Assembly: GCA_944739405.2 (NCBI GenBank)
Contig: OX123188.2
Coordinates: 63,383,251 to 63,447,250, forward strand
Direction: 5' to 3'
From: Euclidia mi
Taxonomy: Eukaryota > Arthropoda > Insecta > Lepidoptera > Erebidae
Length of the DNA: 64,000 bases
Both the position numbers and the translations under genes were made by a program. Of this stretch, positions 30,824 to 43,500 are shown one piece after another. Each line of letters begins with the position of its first letter. The stretch's first letter is position 1. A model generated the notes under the pieces. That model saw nothing but the letters and a program-made list of their open reading frames with translations, had not been told where the DNA came from and did not search any database.

Positions 30824-32065
30824 CATACACTCTAAAAATATGGGAGAGAGTCATCAATAACAGACTAGTACGACTAACAAGCCTGTCTAAAAACCAGTGC
30901 GGGTTTGTTGCGGGGAAATCTACAATAGATGCACTGCATTGTTTAAGGATTCTGCTAGAAACGCGGAGAGATTTGAGAAAAGACACTTACCTAGCCTTTA
31001 TCGACCTTGAAAAGGCGTTCGATCGTGTGCCACGTGAGCTGTTATACCAGTCCCTGCGGTCCCAGAATGTACCAGAATATTACGTTGGTGTCGTTGCCAA
31101 TATGTACCATAAAGTCTCCACAAGGGTTAAGAGCCCGGCGGGCATAAGCGATGATTTTGAGGTAAGAATAGGCGTCCATCAGGGATCAGCTCTGAGCCCT
31201 CTTCTTTTTAATCTGGTCATGGAATACCTCACTGCAAAAATACAGAAAGAACCACCTTGGGACTTACTTTATGCGGATGATATAGTTCTTATTTATCAGA
31301 GACAGCCCCGCGGAACTCGAAGAAGCTCTTGAGAGTTGGCGGTATGCTTTGGAGATCGCAGGACTAAGAATCAGCCGGGACAAAACAGAATACTTACCAT
31401 GTTGCTATTCGACAATCAATCAGCAAACACCTGTCATAATTCAAGGTCACCGGCTTAAAGAAGTCGACCATTTTAAATACCTAGGCTCTGTGATCTCTAA
31501 CAATGGCACGATCGACGCGGATATAACACACCGCATTAACTCTGGCTGGATGAAGTGGCGTCAGTTGACAGGCGTGTTGTGCGACAGTAGAGTTCCTGTT
31601 GGTGTCAAAGGTAAAGTCTACAAAACCGCGGTCCGCCCAGCTCTAATTTACGGTGCCGAATGCTGGCCCATGAAAAAAGTCCATATCACAAAAATGCACA
31701 CGACTGAGATGAGGATGCTGAGATGGGCAGGAGGTGTCACCCTCAACGACAGGGTTAGGAACGAATATATCCGTGGAAGTTTCAAGATCCGCCCCATCGG
31801 AGAAAAACTTTGTGAAACGCGTCTCAGGTGGTATGGTCACGTAATGAGAAGACCTGAAGACCACATGACTCGACAAGTCCTCAGCATGAATACTGGTCCA
31901 AAAAAAGCGCGGGAGACCCCTCCTAACTTGGATGTCTGTGATCAACAATGACCTCAAGAAAGACCGAGTAGACGTCTCGACGACCCAGAATAGAATGGTC
32001 TGGCGAAAAATTGACGAGGAGAGCCGACCCCAAATGAAATGGGATAAGGCTAGGCAAAGAGAGAG
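30824..32065 (+). mobile_element. RTE-type LINE, 5'-truncated
   Basis: 1242 bp inserted in R copy 3 with a 12-bp target duplication, atatcgtacctt (30812-30823 and 32066-32077). It holds the second half of ORF2 and ends in a short gagag repeat instead of poly(A), as RTE elements commonly do. Confidence 0.88.
30826..31965 (+). pseudogene. RTE-type reverse transcriptase, C-terminal half
   Basis: RT motifs: CGFVAGKSTIDALHCLRIL, LAFIDLEKAFDRVPRELL, VHQGSALSPLLFNLVMEYL and the catalytic LLYADDIVLI. An indel near 31315 shifts the frame; the C-terminal region then reads EIAGLRISRDKTEYL, HFKYLGSVISNNG and RLRWYGHVMRRPED. A second indel near 31900 (poly-A run before GPKK) breaks the last 30 residues. 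The endonuclease and RT N-terminus are missing. Confidence 0.88.
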
Positions 32066-32634
32066 ATATCGTACCTTAGTTACCTAGCCGTTGCCGGAGC
32101 GAAACTGCACAGAATCTGTTCATACTTTATACTCTATTTACCCGTTTGACAGTGTCAAATGTCAAAACGTCAAACCAATTTGTCTATTTAGAATTGGCAA
32201 CACTTGTTAGTCTGATGTTTACACTTCGACTGCCGGGAGACAACTGAGTGTCGCTGTGTCGCTCTTTTTTTTTTGTGTTTGTGGACTAGTTGTTGGCCGC
32301 TGATGGCCTTGACAACTTTACGCGGACTATGGGTGAGCGCAGAAGGGTTCCAACCCGTCAAAGTATACTAGACAGCGTTTTGACTCCCCAAAGGTGGACT
32401 ACCACGGACCTCGGCTTGGGGCGCTGCCGGCAATGCGGGACTAAGGTTTCCCGCGGTATTAACGTTAGCGCGTCGCGTATTCCGGCCTCGTCGGCGAGTA
32501 CGGAACCGCGGTCGAAGTTGTATGGCTTCGCGAGCCGTGTGTGCTCTGATTTGAGCAAGTGTAGTGTTATCGTCAGGTTCGTCTAACACGTGCCTAGGTC
32601 TCCTAATCTTAGAAATCCTAGATGGTGTATAGTT

Positions 32635-33846
32635 TTACGCCGCAACCAATAGTGGGTTGGGGTGTGTCAAAGCAGAGTCAAAGTAGCTACGGGAGCACTG
32701 TTTCATGAATTGCCTGATGGTCGGCAGTTGTAAGTCTACATGTAACTCCTCGTTACGTACGTACCACGGTGCGCCCGTAGCTCGCCGCATGAACTTATTC
32801 TGAAGTGTTTGTAGCCTATGGATCCTGTGTGGCCTAGTGTGTGCGAAAACTACACTAGCGTATGTCATTATAGGCCTAATACACGATGTGTATAACCTAA
32901 TCTTGTTCTTAAGCAATAGTTTAGATCTAGCGTTGACTAAGATATGTAAGCGCCCAAGCACAAAGGAGGCTCTATTGCGAGCCTTCGTAATGTGTGAGCG
33001 GAATGATAGTTGATCATCAAGAATCACACCTAGATATTTGGCTTCCCTAGTCCATGGAATAGGGGACCCAAACATCCTTATTTGTGGGGTCGCACCCGGA
33101 GGGTACAGGTGAGGAGCTCTCCGGTGGAAAAGCACCGCCTGACTCTTCTCGGGATTGACCTCTATCCGCCATCTCCGGAACCACGCGCCTAGGGCGTTGG
33201 CTGCGGATTGGAGCTTCCTACTGACTGCGCCAGGGTCTGCGCCTGATTAATAGATGGCTGTGTCGTCTGCAAAAAGTGCTGTCTGCACTAGCCGATGCAT
33301 CGGTATATCAGCGGTAAACAATGAATACAAGAGAGGCGAGGGCACTGACCCCTGAAGGACACCGGCGCGGATGACGTGACTCGAAGAGAGCGTGCCTTCA
33401 ACGCGGTACCGAAAGCTTCTATCCGACAGATAGTCTCGTATGATGAGCACGAGCTTGTGAGGCACTCCCATAGTGAAAAGCTTGTAAATCAAGCCGTTGT
33501 GCCACACTTTGTCGAAAGCTTTCGCTACGTCGAAGAAAACAACGCCGGTGAATAAATTACGCTGCAACCGCACGCTGATATGCTCAACGATACGGTGAAC
33601 CTGTTGTACGCACGAGTGGCAGGTTCGGAACCCAAACTGTTCGTGAGGGACCAAGAGCGATGCATCAGCGTATGCTTTCAGCCTAACATATAAAAGCCGC
33701 TCGTAAACTTTCCCTAAACCTTTAAGCAGACTGATAGGACGGTAACTAGTAGGCTCGGACCTAGGCTTGCCGGGTTTGTGGATTCCTATTACCACGGCTT
33801 CTTTCCACTGATGTGGAAATATATTGTTGTTAATTGCGGCGTTATA
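32635..33846 (-). pseudogene. Jockey-type RT and C-terminal region
   Basis: RT motifs on the minus strand: VVIGIHKPGKPRSEPTSYRP, RPISLLKGLGKVYERLL, HEQFGFR, VVFFDVAKAFDKVWHNGL, GVLQGSVPSPLLYSLFTADI and FADDTAIY. A TAA directly after this catalytic box (33247-33249) stops the frame. It reopens with EVNPEKSQAVLFHRR and KYLGVILDDQLSF and ends near 32635. The upstream part continues beyond the Tc1 insertion. Confidence 0.87.
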
Positions 33847-35438
33847 CACACATCAACAAAGTCTAGGGATATTTTATATTTCATCAAATATCTAAAAATC
33901 TATGAAGAATTTTCTGATACAGTAAATAGAAGAATCATAGATTATTTTAAGGTCTTTAATAAAAATAAAAAACATTTCGTGTTTTTTTTTGTTTTAAATA
34001 AAAAAAATATTTTTTTTAATCATCATGGAAAATTAGTATGATAACAACAAACATTTCTTCTTAAAAAACTATTAATTTTAATAAAAATGGAAAAAATCTT
34101 GTAAAATCTAATCATTAATAATCAGTGTTGCCACCTCTTACATTGATTACACATCGACATCGATTGTTAATACTTAAAATTAAATTGTCAATGTCTTGCT
34201 GCGGTATGAGGTCCCATATCCTTTGCAAGTGTTCGTAAAGTTGTTGTTCAGTCGTCAAATTTGGTGGAAAATCTCTCAAAGCTTTTCGTTGTAACATGTC
34301 CCAGGCATGCTCGATAGGATTTAAGTCGGGCGACTGTGCAGGCCAATCCAAAACTTGAATATCGTGCTCTCGGAGAGCGGTCGATACCAGCCGCGCCGTA
34401 TGGCAAGGAGCATTATCGTGCATGAGTAGAAATTCATGGCCTATTTGAGTTCTGTGTGGGACAATAACGGGCTCTACTACCTCCTCGTGGTATTTTTGTG
34501 CAGTCATGCTGCCTTGGATCCAAACGAGTTGGGTTCGTCCGCCAAGACGAATTCCTGCCCACACCATGATTGTCCCGCCTTGGTATGGGTGGACCTCCTG
34601 AGGGTGCCGTAGACGGCTAACTCTCCCTGGAGCTCTCCAAACGCGTGTTCTTCGTGAATCCGGGTGAAACCCAAACCGGGACTCATCGGTGAACAGCACC
34701 AAAGACCATTGTTCGTCACTCCATGGTAAATGCTCCCGAGCCCACGAAAGCCGCCGACCGCGATTGCCACGTCGCAATGCTGGAACACGCAATGGTCTTC
34801 GAGCATGAAGATCAACTTCATGTAACCTTCTTCGCACGGTTTGGTCGCTTACCAGCAGCTGGTGGTCCTCCTGGAGCCTTTGCACTAGTTGCAGCGCTGT
34901 GATATTGGGTTGTCTTCTGGCGGTCATTTGGAGAAATCGATCCTGTCTCTGCGTAGTAACACGATATCTACCTGTGTGCTGTTCGGCCACATCTCCAGTA
35001 CTGCGATAACGTGACCACAACCTTGATATCACATTTTGACTGGTATGTAGGGCCTCAGCAACGACGCGTTGAATTGCACCATTTTCTAACATGCCCACGG
35101 CTCGTAACATTTCATCTCGACTCAAATGACGACGTGACATGACTTTTAAAGTTCGTACGTCACGTTAAATTAAAAAAGAAAAACAATTAAAAACCCTTTT
35201 CATTAATAATTATAATAAAACAGTTTTAACTTTCTTTAATGTAACGAATTACTAGCAAATTTGCCGCCATATTTTGTTTATTATTTTGTTTTTTTTTCTT
35301 TCCATGTTCAAATTTTGAAAATAGAATAAAAGAGGTTTTAATCTGTATATAAACTTTTTGTGGAAACTAACAAGGTTCTAAACTATAAACTCGTAAATAA
35401 TTTAGGATTAAGATATCCCTAGACTTTGTTGATGTGTG
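33847..35438 (-). mobile_element. Tc1-type transposon, apparently complete
   Basis: 1592 bp. The 26-bp perfect inverted ends start cacacatcaacaaagtctag. TA is duplicated at both sides (33845-33846, 35439-35440). Removing it restores the LINE reading frame. It contains one uninterrupted transposase gene, so it has everything known to be needed in cis and trans for Tc1 transposition. Confidence 0.93.
34115..35140 (-). CDS. Tc1 transposase (DD34E)
   Basis: 341 codons from ATG to stop, within the usual Tc1 length of about 340. The N-terminal paired-like helix-turn-helix region covers about residues 5-110 (AVGMLENGAIQRVVAEALH; ISRLWSRYRSTGDV; SDQTVRRRLHEVDL). The catalytic residues are Asp in FTDESRFGF (about 150), Asp in LMHDNAPCHTA (about 242) and Glu in SPDLNPIEHAW. 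Thirty-four residues lie between the last two, as in Tc1. A GRPR-like basic linker is present in variant form (GRYRV). No stop or frameshift. The protein cuts and inserts DNA at TA. It may be active or only recently dead. Confidence 0.93.
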   Translation of the reverse strand: MSRRHLSRDEMLRAVGMLENGAIQRVVAEALHTSQNVISRLWSRYRSTGDVAEQHTGRYRVTTQRQDRFLQMTARRQPNITALQLVQRLQEDHQLLVSDQTVRRRLHEVDLHARRPLRVPALRRGNRGRRLSWAREHLPWSDEQWSLVLFTDESRFGFHPDSRRTRVWRAPGRVSRLRHPQEVHPYQGGTIMVWAGIRLGGRTQLVWIQGSMTAQKYHEEVVEPVIVPHRTQIGHEFLLMHDNAPCHTARLVSTALREHDIQVLDWPAQSPDLNPIEHAWDMLQRKALRDFPPNLTTEQQLYEHLQRIWDLIPQQDIDNLILSINNRCRCVINVRGGNTDY

Positions 35439-36703
35439 TATATAGTAGTCAAAATTACTATGAAAGCTAAGGGGAATATTTTAATGACCCTGTTTGTTAT
35501 GCCGTCCGAACCGGGCGCTTTATGGGGGTGTAAACCCTTAATGATCATCCTAACCTCATCGGGGGTGGCTAGGGGTATGTGTTGCTCGTCATCGTCGTCT
35601 CCTATTACGTCATGTCTGTCTGTCAGGGGACGAGGTGGCGACGTGAGAGAGGCTCGACGCTCCACGTCGCTATTTACCTCTATTAGGTGGTATGTGTCTA
35701 TGTGTGACGTGCTCGGCGTACATTGTTGCTCCAGGCTGTCTGCCAGGCATTCTGTCTTGTCCCCGTCCTCGAAAGCCGGTGGACCATTAGGCCTGTTTAG
35801 AGGTGGTAAACAGGTCTTGGTGACATCTTTAGAGAGCGAACGAGATAGCTGCCAGAAGGCGAGGTGAGTGGGTTCTAGCTCCCTAAGTGTAGTTTCCCAT
35901 CGAGAGTTACGCATCTCTTTAATACGCGACTTGACGTCATGCTGTAGAGAGCACATAGTGAAGCGATTGGACTCAGTCGGGTATCGGTCGTAGGCACGAA
36001 TCGCTGCGTTCTTACGCCGCAACAAGTCACGTACGTCAGCGGGCAGGCTCCATCGACGGTCGCCCGTCTCGGATACCTGCCGTGAGCAATCGTTAATTAA
36101 CGATTGCACGTGACTCGTGAAGCTATCGACTGCTTGTAGTGTGTCATTGACCCCCATTTGATTGGCGTCTAGTGGTATCTGCTCTCTGAGCACTGGCGAG
36201 GACGACACGAGTTCTTTCCCGAGTCGTGCCCAGTCAGTGACCAGTTTAGTCGGCCTGTGCCCTGTGTCTATGGGCCCTACTCTGGGTGCAAAGTCTTATA
36301 GGACCGGTCTATGGTCGGAGTCTAACTCGTGTAACACTTCTACCGAACACAAGCGTAAACTTATGTTCTTTAAAAGGGCCACGTCTAGTATGTCAGGTCT
36401 GTGCGTCACGTTATCAGGATAATGTGTCGCCTCGAGCGGCGTTATAATGTCATAGTTAAGTGACTCAGAGAGTGACTCGAGTATCGTGCCGCGTGGGTTA
36501 GTCACTTGACAGCCCCAGCGGGTGTTCTTGGCGTTCAGATCACTCGCCACGATAACCGAGTCGCCTAGCCCCAGGAGGGCCTGAAGGTCTTCTTTCAGGA
36601 GCCTCTTAGGGTTGTGTGAAGTGCTAGACGATGGTGGGAGGTAAGCAGATACCAGGGTAATAGATGGGTGCCCTGTCATGGCGAGTTGACAGACCGAGGC
36701 CAT
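35439..36703 (-). pseudogene. Jockey-type endonuclease end and RT linker
   Basis: 36296-36703 encodes the second half of an APE-type endonuclease: LVSAYLPPS, VASDLNAKNTRWGC, TNPRG, HRPDILDVALL and ELDSDHRPVL. A TAA then interrupts at 36296. The linker follows to 35439 (RRWSLPADVRDLLRRKNAAIR, HLAFWQLSRSL, LHPHKAPGSDGITNRVIKI) and runs into the Tc1 end. The catalytic N-terminal endonuclease residues are lost by 5' truncation. Confidence 0.85.
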
Positions 36704-36714
36704 CTGATCTAATT

Positions 36715-39700
36715 GCTCTTAAAGTAATCACATGACTTAATTTGTTAAGATCCAATTAATTCTATATCTAAATGCTTAGGTATGCACTTGTTGTGTTTGA
36801 GAACTGAATATGTAGAATACCTATTATTAACTTTAATAACAAAACTTCAACTAAATTGATTTACATGGAATGATTATAACAACAAACTCTTAATATGCTT
36901 CATAGCATAATGATATATGAAAACGGACAATATATTTGCAAGGATTAATGACCTCAAAAAGTTTGAAGTAAAGAAAATGACAAAGCGTTGTCTGTGAGTG
37001 CAACAACGAGCGGGCGGTGCGGTGCGGCGCGGGAGGACCAGCAGTGGCGTCGCGCGGCGCCGAACGTCGAGCGACGAGCGACGGGCGGTCGCACCCTACT
37101 CCTCTCTCCTCTGAGGAAATTACTCCGGAATATTGTTTTGTATTGCACTTGTTACAGACCCCACCCCGACACCGCGCGCTCTGCCACGCTGCTAAACTTC
37201 AGACGGTTTATAGAGTACACACACGACCTCGCACCATCTTATTGCTACGTTGGGCCGCGAAAAATGCTGCCTTCGGTTGTGCTTTCTGCTCGGTAACAAA
37301 GACTCGTAACTGAGCCACTAATCCAATATATCTCGACAACACGAGAGCACCATATGATTATATTTCTAAATGACGCCAAAAAACCTTCTCACTCAAGCGA
37401 TCGTCACGAATCAAACGGTATTTTTCCACATGTTTCAAGTAATTGGCTGCCATTGTTAAAGTCTATTATGAAAGGTATTTGTTTCAAATGGGCTTAATGA
37501 AGGTACTGCAACGAGAGTAATAATAAATAAATGAAACGATTTATTTGGGAAGCGGGAACTTTTCCACTGTGTTAACTTTTTACTGCGGGCCGGAATTCGC
37601 GTAGCAAAACATTGTGATCGCTTCACGGGTCATGTTTTGATAACGACATTGTTATCTCGTTTGATGAATGGACTTTTTGTTACAAATGGACGTTGTTATT
37701 TCGCTAGTGAACTCGCGCGCCCCACCTAAATGTTATTCAAAGCGCGAATCGTTGAACACTCAAATATAGTGGTTACTAATATTAATCACGATTCTCAGTG
37801 CCTGTTCCTCTGTAATAATTTCAAAGAAGTGGCAATTATTCCATTTAAAAATGAAAATGTATTTAATTTAGTTGCCTAGCGTTTATTTTGTATGAATGTT
37901 TCATTCCTAACACAAATTAATTAGTTTCAACAATGCCAGAAATATCAAAGAAAGTACCATAAAGTGAAATTTCTTAGACAAAAGGTTATCCATAACAGAA
38001 GACGATGAAATTGTATGACGTGAACTCATTTGAAACAGTCTTAGAAACAGATTCGAGTTAAAATTGGCATGCTGGGAACTTTACTCGAGTGGAGGATTTG
38101 AGCGGAGGAAATGAAAATTGTTGAGGAAGTCTCATCATCAAAGGGCTCGTTTAAGACAAAGTGTCATATAGCTATCGCTGATATTGCCTGCGCCTTTATT
38201 GAGTAAAATAATCTCCTATCCGGTATTCATAACGTCCCGGCTCTTCAATAAACACTCGCGTAACAAAAATACGGCTTGACGACTACTTGAAATTGAATTT
38301 CCACAATTCTGCGAAATTAAATTCCCTATATAAACATTAAAGTCGAGTCCATTCCCAATAAAAACATATACCTACATCAGTACGTAAAAAATAATTTTCT
38401 CCAATCATCTCCCCACACCATATTACCTTTTGGATTCAATTCCACGTGGCAGCTGACAAATCGCTCGGTTTCGGCCGCTCCAATTTCCGATGACAAGACC
38501 AACATTAACCTTAAGGGCCCTCTGTCACCAGTTCCCAACACATGGGAAGAATAAATCCGATTCAAGAATAAATTAAGGTCTTTGTGTCATAGAATTGTCC
38601 GGAGTTTTCAATAAAACCACTGGGACACGGTATTGCCAGGTACCGCCTTTCACGTTCAAATAAACATATGATTTACGGATACATTTTGAGAACGAACGAC
38701 AACTTTCGACTGTATGCAATGTTACCAACTATGGAAGTTTTAGTGCCGAGACTAGATTTTAAGACTCAGATATCGTTTTAATATAGGTAGTTACGTAATA
38801 CAAAAATAAAATATTATCTTCTGCAGAAAATAAAAGATTTGTTCTGTAGAAGTGGGTTAAAAGTAGTCCACGTTGTCATGCACTTATTACTTTAAGACGT
38901 CTCAAGAGGCAAAATTGTGAAACATTGTAACGCCCACATTGCAAGCCAGTCACCCGATATAATCTATGGCGACAGATTTCAGCGATCAACAATCCATTCT
39001 GTTGAAACGATAATCCTGTAATACATTTATAATAAGCTTAAATCGGCCAGTTATCAGTATTATTCGTTAGCCACAGCAATGGCTACCATTTAAAAAAACT
39101 ACCAATGAAAATACTTTTTTGTAATGATACGGTTTATAAATATGCGAAATATGTATTTTTTCTTAATTAACTAATGATTTTAGTTTGTTATTGATAAAAC
39201 ACACAACATATAAACTGAGTTTGTAAGGCATACAAGTATAACCCTTTGATTATAATCAAAGGTTTAAACCTTTCTATTAGCTTCGGTGGAAGAAAATCTG
39301 ATGATAGTAACAAAGGCCTAAAAATATATTCAAGCCTCTGCCTGTCGTGAGGCAGGAAAGAAGGAAATTATATTGAGGAAAGGTATAAAGAAAATTCACA
39401 ACGAGAAATCTTTTTAGTTCGGACTATTACTTCTGTTGTGATATAAAAGTAATATTCTTTTTCATTAATCTATGTTGAATATATGCATGTACTTTATAGT
39501 TTTCTTCCTTTATACGTTTTATATTTTATACTGCCACCCGACAGACCGTACGCAAGTTTGCCTAAATTCACAAACAGTTGAAGTTTATTTACATTAGAAT
39601 AGCTAAAAAAAAGCTAAAAAGCTAGCTATTCTAGAGCTTCATTCACATGTTGTCATTTATGAGAAATATGAAAATATATAGAAGGCCGAGTAGCAGCAAT

Positions 39701-40468
39701 AGTGTCGTAGGAAGTATGGTCAACGTTCTGTTATCGTTTTCTTATAAATACGCGCTGTAACCAAGGTCTTTATCAAGACATCGCTGGACCGCTGACCTGA
39801 CCTTGAAAGTTTCTGTCGCTGTAGAATTCGTAACGAAACATTCATTGTGGATTGATGTTTACTCATTGTCATCATAGCAGCGCGGTACGTAGGTATGCAC
39901 ACAAAGGTGTAAACTTACCACACTATTGTTTCTCAGAATCATATTCGTATATAGTAACCAGATATGCTTGAGTAGAATATCATCCAAATCAATAGAAGCT
40001 TAAATTGATTACAAGATAGGGTTAACACCGCAGCTACGTTTCAAAAGGCGTGCAAGTCAGCACACTTATGTGAGCAAGCACTCTGCGACAATTAATGAGT
40101 CCACACGACGTCGCATACCAACTTATAACATGATTTATTACATCTGCATCATAATTTCTGAATTCTTTGACATTATGACTCTAAGCTCGTTTCGTAAATC
40201 CTGTTCGTAAATGTTCATTTTCTGCATGTCACAGTCAACAATAGTTGCCTAATATAAACTTACTGGAAAATGTGTGTTAAAAATACCGTTAAAATAGCAT
40301 GATCCATGAAGTTATTAATTCACACGCAATTTAGTACATTCTTACTTTAGGTAATTCAACTATGTAATGTGTTTTATGTATTTTTATTACACTAGTTTAA
40401 ATTGCTATAAATATTGTTTCTTTAATATTAATTTTTTATTCGATTCTAAGTATTTAATATACATAGAT
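36715..40468. other. No gene recognised; GC-rich patch at 36990-37300
   Basis: Mostly AT-rich single-copy-looking DNA. 36990-37300 is distinctly GC-rich (gcgggcggtgcggtgcggcg near the start) with overlapping open frames on both strands and no recognisable protein. It could be a promoter region or exon. No repeat, RNA gene or transposon was recognised in the remainder. Confidence 0.5.
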
Positions 40469-40480
40469 CACGTGGTGCTT

Positions 40481-40529
40481 TATCATCAGCCTGCCATAGT
40501 CCACTGCTAGATATAAGCTTGTCCAATGG
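40481..40529 (-). mobile_element. 49-bp LINE/SINE 3' tail with target duplications
   Basis: Reverse complement reads cagtggactatggcaggc then tgatgata, the common lepidopteran RTE/SINE tail. It is bracketed by an exact 12-bp duplication, cacgtggtgctt (40469-40480 and 40530-40541). It is an extreme 5'-truncation event. Confidence 0.82.
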
Positions 40530-40541
40530 CACGTGGTGCTT

Positions 40542-43500
40542 GTACCTATATAACTCTATCTCAGGAATATATTTATTAACAAGTTTGCTTTTACTAGTAC
40601 TATAAAGTCAACAGTTGTTGGCATGCCAATAAAATATCAAGAAGATGTGAGTTTTTAAGTCCTCGCAGTTAAAGAGCCGGCAACCTCTAAGCGGTTCTAT
40701 AGCAATTAATTTAAGTAATTTAGATAATTTTGAAATTCCCTGGAATTGATCTCTTCTGCTTTCGAACATTTACAAATAGTAGGGCAATTAGGGCAATTAA
40801 CATATAACAATTGTTTTTTAAAAGAAGATTTTTACCGCACACGGCTACAAAAAAAGATTTATAATGTTAAACGCTGAAGCTTCGTGTTTTGGAGTCAAAC
40901 CTTATCAATAAGAATGCTTTGTCATCAGAACTGAACCAAAAGCAACATTTCAGCTACATACGAAGTCTAGTGAAATAAAACCTTGTGAAAATATTTTTCT
41001 TTGATACCCAAAGCTATAAAATTTCGAAGAATGAATGAAAAAGTAAATATACGGTTCAACAATATCGTCTCAGTTAAATTCACATAAGCAAATTTCGAGT
41101 AACAAAAGTGTTTTATGAGAACGCCTCACGCTTCCTGCAATCATTTCTTCTACGCGGTTTACGAAATAGTTTCGCGATATAAAATTTTCGCCGTCGTGAT
41201 TTTATGCCAAATTTTATGGTATTGTCTTCGTAAATGTTGTCCGAGTTTTATTAGCCAGTAAAAAGCGAAGCTGTGGGTACTGTGATTATATTGGCAATAT
41301 ATACGAGCCTCGTTGATAAAAAGCCCGTCTTTATGGCTAAAGATGAACACAATATGCAAATGAAATCAGCGTGATGGATCAAATTAAATTTGTTTTTTTT
41401 TACAAAAGATTGGTTAAATCATGGCAATGTGTTCAATATTTGCTAGTTAAAAGTTATTATAATAAAACAATGTGGCTGACGTGTTGCTGTTGGTGCAAGT
41501 GAAATAGTTAAGTAAAAATGTAAACAAAACAATGCGGTGGAACTTTTGTTTCGCTCACCGTGCAATCATCGCGTACAACGCGGCACTGAAAGCAAATCTG
41601 TATTCATGCACTTTTGGAGCATACTCATTAGGTGTATATATTTACCGAATTCAATGCGTCATCTGTTCAAATCTCATATAATAGGAGCTTTAATTATATA
41701 CCTAAATAACTAAGATAACTTCTTACTTATTTTAATTTTCCTTTCCTACACCAAAACTGTGCATTTTATTAAATGTCTTTCATCGAATTAATCACACAAT
41801 ACAATTTTATCGCTAAAGTTTAGGTCTCAATATTCACCACATTAATCACTTATGCAGGTTTAATCCAAAAACCTACTTCGATTGAAGAAATAAATTGCAA
41901 ATAATATGTGAACAACTAACTATTCCGTAGTAATTCAATGTACATGAGAGGCTTTGTTGAATATTGGTAATACGTTTATTTCTAAATTTCAAAAATACAT
42001 GTTCAAAATAAATTTACAAAAAAATATAGCTAATGTGCTTTTAGCATTAAGTCCGCCATTGTACCTAATATTACACGAAGTTCGCTGTCATTACTTTGTG
42101 GACATTTTTTAACGAATAGTTACATTGTTAGCGGAACATTGTCATAACGCTTGTTTAATTACATGTCAGGAACAGGTTAATAATGAATGTGAACAAGTTT
42201 AATATCGTCATGAATATAATAATATGTTAGATATAATGAAATTACGTTATAAATTAATTTTAGCATAAAGTAATGTTTGATAAATAACTACATGTATGTG
42301 TTGCAAAATAGTATATAGGTATGTAAATACGTTTTGAATTAACGTACTTGACAGCGCATTACAAGCGCCACTATGTTATTTCACGTCGGAACGGGAATTA
42401 TAGATGTCATGAAACGTCATCACGTCATTAGTATAGTCTCTAAACGAATCGAGAGTGCCACCGACCGTTTGTGACGTATTGCGGTGCAATGGTGGGGGTG
42501 CTGACGGTATTTCGTGTGGACTTGTCTGGCTGGCAAAAAAGGGCATTCAGTCGAGTCACCTGGTTGACAGTACATCATGAATCTGTCTTCGGTTCGTTAA
42601 TAGACTTGCAAGTGAAAGTATTAGACTATAAGTGTTAAGATAGTGCCTTTCGTGTTTTAAAGTAGTCAGTATATTTTAGTGAGTGTGTATTCAATGCATA
42701 AGAACCCAGCTGCGCCCACTTAGTAGGAACTCTGAAGTGATTATATCGGCCAACAATCTAGCTACCCGCCTACATACTCATCTACTTCTGTGTATATATA
42801 CATGAATACACGATGTGGGCATAAATAAAGTAACCTAGCTAAGGCAACGTGTATTTATAGAACACGTTTGAACACGGCATTGATAAATGACACACCAGTA
42901 ATTGTCAGGGTAAACGGCTAAAGACTACATGAGCGAGATTGGCAAGGCGCCACCGCTAGTGTAGCACTAGCTTGGATGCATCTCGTAAATATACATCATA
43001 ATGTCATGAAGGCTTTAAAATCTCATTATGTCGTACAAAGCCAGCGACATCGGCAGATATCTACTGAGTTAGTGCAATATGCATCGGACACATTATGTTC
43101 TCGTATATCCTGCAAACGCAGACTAACCCCACCGGCAGTACATTCGATTTCAGAATTTCACGGTTCCGTTCCTCCCAATACGTATGGTTATACGTGAATG
43201 CGAATAGCTACGTGACAACACAACGGTCGCGTCTTTGCCAACGGACTCGACTTGGCTTAATCCCAAACGACTGAGGAAAGGTAACATATCTCTTTATTTA
43301 CGTTATATTTACTATGACAGTTAATAATGTCGTATACGTACATACACGGCTTCACGCTCGTGTCTCGTGTTATAATGACAATCAGAACAATGATTAAGTA
43401 CAAATACATAGTTTAAAATCAAAACACTTGTTTAAATCATGTAGATTGTAGAACATTGGACACGAAATCTAAAAGGTTTAAAGATAAACAACATCAAAAG

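Larger units (their letters stand above)
30165..32256. repeat. Repeat R, copy 3 (split by RTE insertion)
   Basis: R at 30165-30823 and 32078-32256. It preserves the uninterrupted junction at aacattaatacaatgg, which is broken in copies 1 and 2, and so serves as the reference empty site for the TTAA element. Confidence 0.82.
32265..36714 (-). mobile_element. Jockey-type LINE, 5'-truncated, split by Tc1
   Basis: Minus-strand element ending in poly(A), seen as T10 at 32265-32274. It holds part of the endonuclease, RT and the C-terminal tail. 'gctctt' occurs at both outer edges (32261 and about 36715) and may be a short target duplication. Several stops mark it as dead. The Tc1 element interrupts it at 33845-35440. 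Confidence 0.85.

Noticed and set aside
36988..37313. Two plus-strand ORFs of about 100 residues in GC-rich DNA
   Set aside because: Frames overlap each other and a minus-strand one, have no recognisable domain and no splice context that I could support.
42340..42760. Promoter plus 5' exon of a host gene
   Set aside because: Composition and a ttcagtc-like initiator are suggestive, but no coding exon, donor/acceptor pair or start could be joined to it.
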